Below are positions 1-5,756 of a stretch of 8,602 bases of DNA, in pieces. Both the position numbers and the translations under genes were made by a program. The notes under the pieces were generated by a model. The model saw only the letters and a program-made list of their open reading frames with translations, did no database searches and was not told where the DNA came from. Source of the DNA: Pseudomonadota bacterium (GTDB lineage: Bacteria > Pseudomonadota > Alphaproteobacteria > Rhizobiales > Hyphomicrobiaceae); the NCBI GenBank assembly GCA_023390485.1, contig JAEWCT010000014.1, positions 1-8,602 on the forward strand, given 5' to 3'. How positions within the stretch are numbered: the stretch's first letter is position 1; every line of letters begins with the position of its first letter.

Positions 1-986
1 TGGGCGGCGGGGCGGCTCGCGGGTGGGCGCATATCGGCGTCCTCAGAGCTTTGCAGCGCGCCGGGATCAAACCCGACATTATTGCCGGCACCTCGATCGG
101 CGCCGTTGTCGGCGGTTGCTATGCCGCCGACCATCTCGACAACCTGGAGCGCTGGGCGCGGGAACTCACGCCGAAACGCATTTTCGGCTACCTCGATCTG
201 AATTTTGCCGGGACCGGGCTGATCAGCGGCCAACGATTGTGCGAGCGCCTCGAACAGCATCTCGGCGATCGCAATATCGAAGATCTTGGAACGCGTTTCA
301 CGGCGGTTGCGACGGAAATCGGGACCGGCCACGAGCATTGGCTTTCACGCGGCCGGTTGGTCGACGCGGTCCGCGCCTCCTATGCGCTGCCGGGTGTTTT
401 CAAACCCGTGAAAGTGCATGGCCGCTGGCTCTTCGACGGCGCGCTCGTCAATCCCATTCCGGTTTCGGTTTGCCGTGCTCTCGGGGCCCGGTACGTCATC
501 GCAGTCAATTTGAATTTCGATATCCTCGGCCGGGGAAGCGTTATTTCGACGCCGGAAGCGCTGTTCGCGGAAGGCGAAGAGGCGCTGCACGCGCACGAAG
601 ACGAACCGCAGGGCAAACGCGGCGTGCGCGCGCTGCTGCAACGTCAGATTCTCGGGAAAGGCGATGGCGCGCCGGGCATCTCGACAGTGATGGTCGACGC
701 ACTCAACATCGTGCAGGATCGCATCGCCCGTTCGCGCCTTGCCGGTGACCCGCCTGACGCGATGATCTCGCCGCGCCTCCAGGATGTCGGCCTCTTCGAT
801 TTTCATCGCGCGGAAGAAGCCATCGAGCGCGGTATCCAGGCCGTGGAGCGTCAGCTCGACGATATGGTCCGCGAAATTGAAACATGCGTTCCAGCTCGCG
901 ATGCTCGACGCGCGCCAAGTCAAACCGACCGCGCGCGCCTACAAGCAGCGGCTCCGCTCGACAGCATTCAACCCGTCGCCAAGTAA
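1..986 (+). CDS. Patatin-like phospholipase (RssA/NTE-type), 5' end missing
   Basis: The reading frame is open from base 3, so the start codon lies upstream of the window; 327 codons plus the TAA stop are visible. The visible N-terminus reads GGGAARGWAHIGVLRAL, the glycine-rich oxyanion-hole motif of patatins. It is followed by the nucleophile elbow GTSIGA, with the serine codon at 93-95. The catalytic aspartate lies in WLFDGALVNPIP, with its codon at 435-437. This Ser-Asp dyad pair defines patatin-like lipid acyl hydrolases. The length and the VNPIPVSVCRALGA stretch resemble bacterial RssA-type proteins, which probably act on membrane phospholipids or lysophospholipids. The tail after about base 870 is rich in Arg and Ala and looks poorly conserved. 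The 3' end overlaps the convergent CBS gene by 19 bp. Family assignment is firm; the substrate is not known. Confidence 0.95.
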   Translation, partial: GGGAARGWAHIGVLRALQRAGIKPDIIAGTSIGAVVGGCYAADHLDNLERWARELTPKRIFGYLDLNFAGTGLISGQRLCERLEQHLGDRNIEDLGTRFTAVATEIGTGHEHWLSRGRLVDAVRASYALPGVFKPVKVHGRWLFDGALVNPIPVSVCRALGARYVIAVNLNFDILGRGSVISTPEALFAEGEEALHAHEDEPQGKRGVRALLQRQILGKGDGAPGISTVMVDALNIVQDRIARSRLAGDPPDAMISPRLQDVGLFDFHRAEEAIERGIQAVERQLDDMVREIETCVPARDARRAPSQTDRARLQAAAPLDSIQPVAK

Positions 987-1399
987 CCGCGCATTGCGGT
1001 CACCTCGAGCTCGACTTCGGCGTTGTGATGCTTGACGACATCGCCGATCGAAACGATGCCGACAAGCGTGCCGTCCTCGACAACGGGAATATGGCGGAAG
1101 CGCCCTTTCGTCATCGTCTCCATAATTTCGTCGAGCGTGTGCTCGCGCGTGCAGGAGACGACATCGCGAGTCATTCCGTCCCGCGCCAGCATCGTGAGCG
1201 CTGACGCGCCATGCTCCGCGATCAAGCGAATGATGTCTCGCTCCGAAATGATGCCGACAACGTTTTCGCTGTCGCCGAGAATGAGGATGGCGCCGATCTT
1301 ACGGCTCGCAAGCCGCAAGGCAATTTCCTGGATTGAGTCATCCGGGCGCGCGGTCATGACACCACGGCCTTTTGACTTGAGTATTTGTCCAATAATCAC
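968..1399 (-). CDS. Tandem CBS domain protein
   Basis: This 143-aa soluble protein consists almost entirely of two CBS domains. The first is at about residues 13-68 (VMTARPDDS through GIISERDIIR). The second is at about 75-130 (GMTRDVVS through RHIPVV and GIVSIGDVVK). Paired CBS domains form a Bateman module that usually binds adenosine nucleotides or NAD-type ligands and signals energy state. As a stand-alone protein its partner cannot be told from sequence. I chose the GTG at 1397-1399 because GGAGG (1408-1412) sits 8 nt upstream and the product then begins MIIGQILKSKGRGV, the expected N-terminus for this family. A GTG at 1412-1414, five codons earlier, would overlap that ribosome-binding site. 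The 3' end overlaps the convergent patatin gene. A 190-bp gap separates it from the rhomboid gene upstream, so it may have its own promoter. Confidence 0.93.
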   Translation of the reverse strand: MIIGQILKSKGRGVMTARPDDSIQEIALRLASRKIGAILILGDSENVVGIISERDIIRLIAEHGASALTMLARDGMTRDVVSCTREHTLDEIMETMTKGRFRHIPVVEDGTLVGIVSIGDVVKHHNAEVELEVTAMRGYLATG

Positions 1400-1407
1400 T
1401 GGTTCAG

Positions 1408-1412
1408 CCTCC
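1408..1412 (-). promoter_or_regulatory. Ribosome-binding site fixing the CBS gene start
   Basis: On the minus strand GGAGG lies 8 nt before the GTG at 1399. It is the best SD match near this gene and argues against the longer GTG start at 1414. Confidence 0.7.
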
Positions 1413-1441
1413 ACTCAGGGACGTCGTGCCGAACCGAAGGC

Positions 1442-1485
1442 CAAGCGATGCGCTTGCGCAGGACTTACAGATTTCGCAAGCTTGC
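1442..1485. repeat. Cluster of CAAGC/GCTTG palindromes upstream of the CBS gene
   Basis: Two perfect inverted repeats lie close together: CAAGCG-ATG-CGCTTG at 1442-1456, and the 10-bp palindrome GCAAGCTTGC at 1476-1485. The inner CTTGCG (1453-1458) can also pair with CGCAAG (1475-1480). They lie 43 to 86 bp upstream of the CBS start, in the non-coding gap after the rhomboid gene. They could be operator sites or alternative RNA hairpins. No regulator is identified and no T-tract makes this a clear terminator. Confidence 0.4.
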
Positions 1486-1589
1486 CTGGTCTTCTGCCGG
1501 CATAACGCTGCGTTTTCTTACCCTAATTGTGCCCGCTCTTACGGCGCGCTGAGGAAAGGCTGAGGCAATTTCGCAGGGAATGCAAGACT

Positions 1590-2315
1590 TCAATCCAATT
1601 CCGGTGAAGCGGGCGGTTCATTTTGCGCTGCACCTTCGAATGCGCCAAGTGCGCATAAACCAAACAGATATCCACCGACGTGCGCTTCCCAGGCGATATC
1701 GCCGGCTTCACCGAATTTTCCGAAACCGATGATTGCCAGCAAATTGATGGCGATAAACGCCACCGACGCGAGCACAATGCGTTTGTCTCGCAAGGCCTCT
1801 TTCAACGTTGTCAGCGGTATTGCCGACGGGCGTTCACGAAGCAGATAGCCCTCGCCTCTATCGATCGCCGTGAACAGAAATCGCATGACGCCGCCCATCA
1901 TCGCGGAGATGGCGCCGGAAGCCCCGATGACCGGCGCCAACAGTCCGGGATTGATGACGAGAAACAAAAGCGCACCGCTTATTCCGCCGGCAATCGAAAA
2001 CGCCAAAAAGCGAAAGCTGCCGAGGCGCGCACAGAGGACGGCTCCGAACGCGAGCAGCCAAGCGGAGTTGAAAATCAGGTGCGTGAGGTCGGCGTGAACG
2101 AGCATGTGCGTTACGAACGACGTGACCGCCGACACATCGCCGCCCGGCAATTCGTTCGCCAGACCTGAATAGCGTGCTGGAATAAATGCGAGAGCCAACA
2201 GCCACCAGTTGGCGTCATCCGGCGTCAGAAACGATATGGCGGCGTGGACGGCGATCAAAACCGCAAGCGTCGCGAGCACCGCGCCTGGGACGTTAAAGAT
2301 AGGTTCTCGGTTCAC
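1590..2315 (-). CDS. Rhomboid family intramembrane serine protease
   Basis: This 241-aa polytopic inner-membrane protein has about six hydrophobic segments, around residues 12-30, 78-95, 102-122, 126-149, 180-198 and 210-227. The rhomboid active site is complete. The nucleophile is Ser133 in GASG, and the catalytic His212 is in EAHVGGYLFG. The HxxxN pair His79/Asn83 in LTHLIFNS corresponds to GlpG His150/Asn154. Rhomboids cut transmembrane substrates within or near the lipid bilayer; the substrate here is unknown. The GTG at 2313-2315 is used because no ATG or GTG lies in frame between it and the upstream stop at 2376-2378. The product begins MNREPIFNVP, which looks like a genuine rhomboid N-terminus. 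The SD is weak (GGGAC, about 8 nt upstream). The gene is transcribed divergently from the PAS_5 gene. Confidence 0.94.
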   Translation of the reverse strand: MNREPIFNVPGAVLATLAVLIAVHAAISFLTPDDANWWLLALAFIPARYSGLANELPGGDVSAVTSFVTHMLVHADLTHLIFNSAWLLAFGAVLCARLGSFRFLAFSIAGGISGALLFLVINPGLLAPVIGASGAISAMMGGVMRFLFTAIDRGEGYLLRERPSAIPLTTLKEALRDKRIVLASVAFIAINLLAIIGFGKFGEAGDIAWEAHVGGYLFGLCALGAFEGAAQNEPPASPELD

Positions 2316-2396
2316 TGGGGCGTCCCACTTTGATGCGATGCGGCATCCTCCTGCCGGACGGCCGTTGTTAGCCGTTCACTTGGCCCCCGGCAACAC

Positions 2397-2412
2397 GCCA
2401 GGATGCCCTGGC
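2397..2412. repeat. Perfect inverted repeat in the rhomboid/PAS_5 divergent spacer
   Basis: GCCAGG-ATGC-CCTGGC is a perfect 6-bp inverted repeat with a 4-bp centre. It lies in the 238-bp non-coding region between the divergent rhomboid and PAS_5 genes. A smaller one, CTCCC-TAG-GGGAG (2447-2459), follows. Either could be an operator or a small hairpin. No convincing -35/-10 pair could be chosen in this spacer. Confidence 0.3.
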
Positions 2413-2553
2413 CTCGGCCGAATGCTCCCGGCTGGCACGAAGGATGCTCCCTAGGGGAGGTCGGGGCCGCCACTCAAGCGTCGTGCGCCGAAATGGTACG
2501 GAGCGGCTTTCCCGCGTCCGGCCAAGTTGAAATTGTTGCCGGATGCCGTTCGC

Positions 2554-3189
2554 ATGAAAGAAGCCGTAAGCCAGTCGCTGTTTACCTATTGGAACGATCT
2601 CAGAGGAGACCGCCCGGCGCCGAGGCGCTTCGAAATCGAGCCCTCGGCCATCGCCCAACAACTGCCGGACACGTTCATTCTGGAACGCGTCGATTACGCG
2701 ACCATGCGGTTCCGGCTCGCCGGGACGCGTATCTCGGAAGCATTCGGCATGGAACTCCGCGGGAAAAATCTGTTCGGTCTCTTCAACGAGGAAGCTTCCA
2801 GCATACTGCAGCGTCAGATGTCGGTGATCACGTCGCAGGCTGCCGTCGGCGTCTTCGAGATTTCCGCAAACGATGGGCAAGGCCGCTCGGCTGGGTTCGA
2901 AATCACTATTTTGCCGCTGGTCCACACGCGCGATGTCGTCGAACGCTATCTCGGCTCAGTCGCGCCGATCAACCGTCCGCAATGGCTCGGCCTCGTGCCG
3001 CTCCCGCATCGCTCACTCGTCCGGCACAAACTCATCTGGCCCGACGGCGCGGCACGAAGCGAGATCGAAAATCTGGATCGGCAGGCGCCATTCTATCCGA
3101 CCGTGCGCGAGGCAAGAATTGTGAGATCGGCCCGGCGACAATTCCGTGTCTACGAGGGCGGATTGAGCCGTCTCAACACCGACCGCTAA
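2554..3189 (+). CDS. PAS_5 family PAS-domain protein
   Basis: This 211-aa soluble protein has no membrane segment or signal peptide. The N-terminal pattern LFTYWNDLRGDRPAPRR, then EIEPSAIAQQLPDTFILE, then RFRLAGTRISEAFG, matches the small alphaproteobacterial PAS family (Pfam PAS_5). The PAS fold spans about residues 35-145. A C-terminal part (about 146-211) contains the basic stretch RSARRQFRVYEGG and shows no HTH, kinase or GGDEF signature. The ligand and output are unknown; a sensory or adaptor role is inferred. I chose the ATG at 2554 because MKEAVSQSLFTYW is the expected family N-terminus. A TTG at 2527 would add nine residues. Neither start has a strong SD. The PilZ gene follows after 159 bp with a hairpin between them, so co-transcription is uncertain. 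Confidence 0.85.
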   Translation: MKEAVSQSLFTYWNDLRGDRPAPRRFEIEPSAIAQQLPDTFILERVDYATMRFRLAGTRISEAFGMELRGKNLFGLFNEEASSILQRQMSVITSQAAVGVFEISANDGQGRSAGFEITILPLVHTRDVVERYLGSVAPINRPQWLGLVPLPHRSLVRHKLIWPDGAARSEIENLDRQAPFYPTVREARIVRSARRQFRVYEGGLSRLNTDR

Positions 3190-3211
3190 TCCTCTTATCC
3201 GTCATATCCTT

Positions 3212-3242
3212 ACCGGGCGCATGACGATTATGATGCGCCGGT
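3212..3242 (+). terminator. Hairpin after the PAS_5 gene, possible weak terminator
   Basis: The arm at 3212-3222 (ACCGGGCGCAT) pairs with 3233-3242 (ATGCGCCGGT) with one bulged G at 3215 and a 10-nt loop. It begins 23 nt after the PAS_5 stop. No U-tract follows, so it may be a processing or stability element, or an operator, rather than an intrinsic terminator. Confidence 0.4.
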
Positions 3243-3348
3243 TAGAACTTCATTAAGGAGGTCGTCGGCATAGTCCTACCGGGCAGCGTTCAAGTGTTGA
3301 CAGCGCGGAAGCCCAGGAAACCCACCCCGTTTTTTCCAAGGGTAGGCT

Positions 3349-3978
3349 ATGGCCGTGCATTCGAGCATCCTCCGAGAAGTGTTGCAGCAGGCCGATGCGC
3401 TGAAGGCGGGCGACCTGCGCAAGCATCGCCGGCTGCCGCTGCAGCTTTCCGGCCGCTTCATGCGCGCAGACCGCAGCGAATACACTTGCCGGCTGAGGGA
3501 CATATCGGTTGGCGGCGCGGCAATCATAACGCCCCACGCGCCCGAAATCGGTGAGCGCGTCGTCGTTTATCTCGAACATCTCGGTGGCCTCGAAGGCACG
3601 GTTTCGCGGCTCATGCCCGACGGCTTCGCATTCGCTTTTAAAGTCACGGAGCACAAACGCGAAAAGCTCGCGGCGCAAATCATGTGGCTCATCAACAGGG
3701 ACGAATTCCCGGAGGAGACTGGACGGCTTCACGAACGTGTCGGAACTCGCGGACGGCGGACGACGTTGAGGGTCGAGGAAGGCGTCATAATTGACGTTGA
3801 ATTGCTCGATGTTTCGGCATCTGGCGCTTCTATCGGCACTCCGGCACGGCCGCCGATCGGAAGCCTCGTGATCGCCGGGAGGACGCGAGCTATCGTTCGG
3901 CGTCATCACGGACATGGCATTGGTTTACAATTTCTTTCGCTGCTTTCGCCTGAGGCGTTGCGCGAAAGATTTCCATAA
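3349..3978 (+). CDS. Tandem PilZ domain protein (probable c-di-GMP receptor)
   Basis: This 209-aa cytosolic protein has two PilZ-like modules. Module 1 has RKHRR (Arg24 and Arg28, the RxxxR arm) and DISVGG (Asp51, Ser53, Gly56, the DxSxxG motif). Module 2 has RLHER (Arg126, Arg130) and DVSASG (Asp154, Ser156, Gly159). The spacing from arm to DxSxxG is nearly equal in the two, 23 and 24 residues. Both canonical c-di-GMP contact motifs are therefore kept in both halves. PilZ proteins translate c-di-GMP level into motility, polysaccharide or adhesion control. A linker with HKREKLAAQIMWLINR (102-117) joins the halves and resembles other alphaproteobacterial proteins of this type. The ATG at 3349 has AAGGG (3338-3342) 6 nt upstream. 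The exported BTLCP gene follows after 159 bp. The downstream target is not known. Confidence 0.92.
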   Translation: MAVHSSILREVLQQADALKAGDLRKHRRLPLQLSGRFMRADRSEYTCRLRDISVGGAAIITPHAPEIGERVVVYLEHLGGLEGTVSRLMPDGFAFAFKVTEHKREKLAAQIMWLINRDEFPEETGRLHERVGTRGRRTTLRVEEGVIIDVELLDVSASGASIGTPARPPIGSLVIAGRTRAIVRRHHGHGIGLQFLSLLSPEALRERFP

Positions 3979-4116
3979 TCGTTACGCGTTGGTTGTGTGA
4001 TGCCTCAAATCGCTCGCCGAGTTGCCAAAATCATAAAGTTCAATTTGGATGTAACTTTGATGCGAATGCCACGGCGGGCATTCATGCTAAAAGCAGCTGT
4101 CTCGCGTAATGTATCG

Positions 4117-4150
4117 TACCGTGTTCGAGGGCGTTTCATGAAGTACGGTA
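4117..4150 (+). promoter_or_regulatory. Hairpin placing the BTLCP SD and start codon in its loop
   Basis: TACCGTGTT (4117-4125) can pair with AGTACGGTA (4142-4150) in the RNA: seven Watson-Crick pairs and two G-U pairs. The 16-nt loop holds exactly GAGGG (4127-4131) and the ATG (4138-4140). The SD spacing of 6 nt also fixes the start of this gene. The fold is worked out by eye; a role in translation is inferred. Confidence 0.4.
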
Positions 4151-4818
4151 GCGTAGCCATTTCTTTGGCAGTCAGTTTCTTTGCGGCAGCAATGCCGGCG
4201 GCAGCTCAGCAGGTAGCGGTCATCAGTCCCGCGACGCGCGCTCCGGAATTCATGCGGGTTTACGGCAGTTCGCAGCCACCTTACGGCTTTGTGGCATTCT
4301 GTGATCGCATGCCTCAAGAATGCATCGTTACATCGCCGGACGACGCGCGGTATCAGGCGACACCTCAGAGCCTGAGTGAGCTCGACGAGATCAACCGCAC
4401 AGTCAATCACGAAATCGAACCCGCGACCGACATGGAAGTGTACGGCGTGGTCGAGTACTGGACGCTCCCGAAGACGCGGGGCGACTGCGAGGATTATGCT
4501 CTCCTCAAACGGCATCGCCTGATCGCGCGCGGCTGGCCGTCGAGCGTGCTGTTGATGACGGTCGTTCGCGACGAAAAAAATGAAGGGCACGCCGTTCTCA
4601 CGGCCCGGACGACCCAAGGCGATTTCATTCTCGACAACAAAGTCGACGTCGTTCGTCTCTGGAACCAGACGCCCTATCACTACGTGATGCGGCAGTCTTA
4701 CATGGATCCGAAGGTTTGGGTCTCGCTCGATCCGAACGACGCTACGACGCCTGCTGCGCTGTCGGGCGTTCAATCGGTCACTCCGGGCATCCTCGAGTCA
4801 ACGCGAGATCTGCCCTAA
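4138..4818 (+). CDS. Exported bacterial transglutaminase-like cysteine peptidase (BTLCP)
   Basis: This 226-aa precursor has a signal peptide, MKYGSVAISLAVSFFAAAMP then AAA, with likely cleavage after Ala23, so it acts in the periplasm. The papain/transglutaminase-like triad is visible: Cys117 in TRGDCEDYALLKR, His151 in GHAVLTART, and Asp166 in DFILDN. This is the pattern of the BTLCP family (Pfam PF06035), which includes LapG, a periplasmic protease that releases surface adhesins under c-di-GMP control. The frame is open upstream to 3997, but the ATG at 4138 has GAGGG at ideal spacing and starts directly with the signal peptide, so it is preferred. The gene lies downstream of the PilZ gene and ends before a strong terminator. 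No LapD-like receptor or large adhesin is in the window, so a Lap-type role is only an analogy. Confidence 0.92.
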   Translation: MKYGSVAISLAVSFFAAAMPAAAQQVAVISPATRAPEFMRVYGSSQPPYGFVAFCDRMPQECIVTSPDDARYQATPQSLSELDEINRTVNHEIEPATDMEVYGVVEYWTLPKTRGDCEDYALLKRHRLIARGWPSSVLLMTVVRDEKNEGHAVLTARTTQGDFILDNKVDVVRLWNQTPYHYVMRQSYMDPKVWVSLDPNDATTPAALSGVQSVTPGILESTRDLP

Positions 4819-4890
4819 GACGCTATCGCTTTTCAGGGTAACCTGGCAGGCCGGACCCCTCCGATCCCCCGATCAAATCCGGACCTGTTC

Positions 4891-4929
4891 GCGGGCCGCG
4901 CGTTTCCCCAGACGCCGGCCTGCTTTTTT
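4891..4929 (+). terminator. Strong rho-independent terminator after the BTLCP gene
   Basis: Bases 4891-4905 pair with 4910-4923 in a 14-bp stem with one bulged C (4899) and two G-U pairs, closed by a CCCC tetraloop (4906-4909). Six T residues follow directly (4924-4929). The stem is GC-rich at the base. It acts on + strand transcripts only, because no T-run lies on the other side. It begins 73 nt after the BTLCP stop, so it may end that mRNA or a small RNA made from 4819 onward. Confidence 0.85.
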
Positions 4930-4976
4930 ATGCGCGTCTTTATGCACGCCGACCGCTCGACGTTTCGGATCGAGAT

Positions 4977-5507
4977 CTACGACTGAGGTGTCAGACCGGT
5001 GGCGAATTGCTTCCACTTGTCGACGTAGCGTTTCGCTCCACGGCCGAAGCGCTGGACTTCGTCGTCGCTCAGCTGACGGACGACTTTGCCCGGTGATCCC
5101 AGAACCATCGAACGAGGCGGAATAACTTTTCCTTCAGGTATCAGTGTGTTGGCGCCAATGACGCTTTCCTCGCCGATCTCAGCGCCATTCAGAATGATGC
5201 TGCCGATGCCGATGAGGCTGCCGCGGCCGATCGTGCAGCCGTGCAGCATTACCATGTGGCCGATCGTACAATCCTCGCCGATTGTCAGCGGGAAGCCAGG
5301 ATCAGTGTGCAAAACGCAGCCGTCCTGGACATTGGATCGCGCGCCGACGCTGATCAATTCATTGTCGCCTCGGAGCACCGCTCCAAACCAGACGCTCGAA
5401 TCCTCCTCGAGCTTCACTTTGCCCAGAACGACAGCGTTCGGCGCGACCCAGAAAAGGCCGTTCGGGGGTGTGCTCACCCCCACGCCATTCAAGTTGTAGA
5501 GAGTCAT
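4977..5507 (-). CDS. Gamma carbonic anhydrase family hexapeptide protein
   Basis: This 176-aa protein is dominated by left-handed beta-helix hexapeptide repeats (for example APNAVVLGKVKLEEDSSVWF and IGRGSLIGIGSIILNGAEIG). The three zinc-ligand histidines of gamma-class carbonic anhydrases are in place: His67 in CVLHTDPG, and His84 and His89 in IGHMVMLHGC. VLRGD (Arg46) and NVQDG are also conserved. Members of this YrdA/PaaY-like branch are trimers; some hydrate CO2, but many have no measured activity, so the real substrate is open. The ATG at 5505-5507 gives the normal N-terminus MTLYNLNGV; its SD is weak. Only 12 nt separate it from the DUF3126 stop upstream, so it is very likely the last gene of the cysE operon. 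Confidence 0.93.
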   Translation of the reverse strand: MTLYNLNGVGVSTPPNGLFWVAPNAVVLGKVKLEEDSSVWFGAVLRGDNELISVGARSNVQDGCVLHTDPGFPLTIGEDCTIGHMVMLHGCTIGRGSLIGIGSIILNGAEIGEESVIGANTLIPEGKVIPPRSMVLGSPGKVVRQLSDDEVQRFGRGAKRYVDKWKQFATGLTPQS

Positions 5508-5519
5508 CCCGATTGCGCT

Positions 5520-5735
5520 CTAGACGCCTTCCAGATCCATGTCGAGGATCGCCATCTGGAATTGATAAGACGTCTCGCCCTCTTCAACTTCACGATAGAG
5601 CGTCGCCACGAACTCGCCATTGATGAAGACTTCAGCCATGTCATCTTTCTTTGGCTGAGCTTTGACCTCGAGATTGGAGGCGCCGAACGTCTTACGAAGG
5701 TAGGACTGCAGACGCGCCAGCTCTTCTTTCTTCAA
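5520..5735 (-). CDS. DUF3126 family small protein
   Basis: This is a 71-aa acidic/basic soluble protein, MKKEELARLQSYLRKTFGAS, then a beta-rich core with KKDDMAEVFINGEFVATLYR and an ending FQMAILDMDLEGV. This matches DUF3126, a small family I know from Alphaproteobacteria, of unknown function. No catalytic motif, cysteine or membrane segment is present. The start is a TTG at 5733-5735. AGGAG (5743-5747) lies 7 nt upstream and no ATG occurs before residue 33, so TTG is well supported. It sits between cysE (21-nt gap) and the gamma carbonic anhydrase gene (12-nt gap). That placement suggests co-expression and perhaps a helper role for the cysteine pathway or for either hexapeptide enzyme. Confidence 0.9.
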   Translation of the reverse strand: MKKEELARLQSYLRKTFGASNLEVKAQPKKDDMAEVFINGEFVATLYREVEEGETSYQFQMAILDMDLEGV

Positions 5736-5742
5736 TTTCTTT

Positions 5743-5747
5743 CTCCT
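5743..5747 (-). promoter_or_regulatory. Ribosome-binding site for the TTG-started DUF3126 gene
   Basis: AGGAG on the minus strand, 7 nt before TTG (5735). It decides the non-ATG start, since no other start codon lies at a workable distance. Confidence 0.75.
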
Positions 5748-5756
5748 AGTCGAATT

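Noticed and set aside
345..923. 192-codon frame on the - strand inside the patatin gene
   Set aside because: Antisense shadow with no recognisable domain; the patatin motifs fix the real frame.
1032..1505. 157-codon + strand frame covering the CBS gene and its leader
   Set aside because: Antisense to two intact CBS domains; composition is that of a shadow frame.
2343..2360. AGGAGG next to an ATG on the - strand upstream of the rhomboid gene, a possible 17-codon leader ORF
   Set aside because: The SD touches the ATG with no spacer, which is unworkable, and the motif is too far from the rhomboid GTG to serve it.
2403..3224. 273-codon + strand frame overlapping the PAS_5 gene, longer than PAS_5 itself
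   Set aside because: Its translation is Arg-rich and matches nothing I recognise, whereas the other frame gives a coherent PAS_5 protein.
3297..3302. Perfect TTGACA -35 hexamer before the PilZ gene
   Set aside because: No acceptable -10 lies 16-18 bp downstream (the sequence there is C-rich), so I did not call a promoter.
3253..3915. 220-codon frame on the - strand across the PilZ gene
   Set aside because: Arg/Pro-rich composition typical of an antisense frame; both PilZ motif pairs support the + strand gene.
3997..4137. N-terminal extension of the BTLCP frame to an earlier ATG
   Set aside because: It would bury the signal peptide at residue 48; the ATG at 4138 has a well-placed SD and opens directly on the signal peptide.
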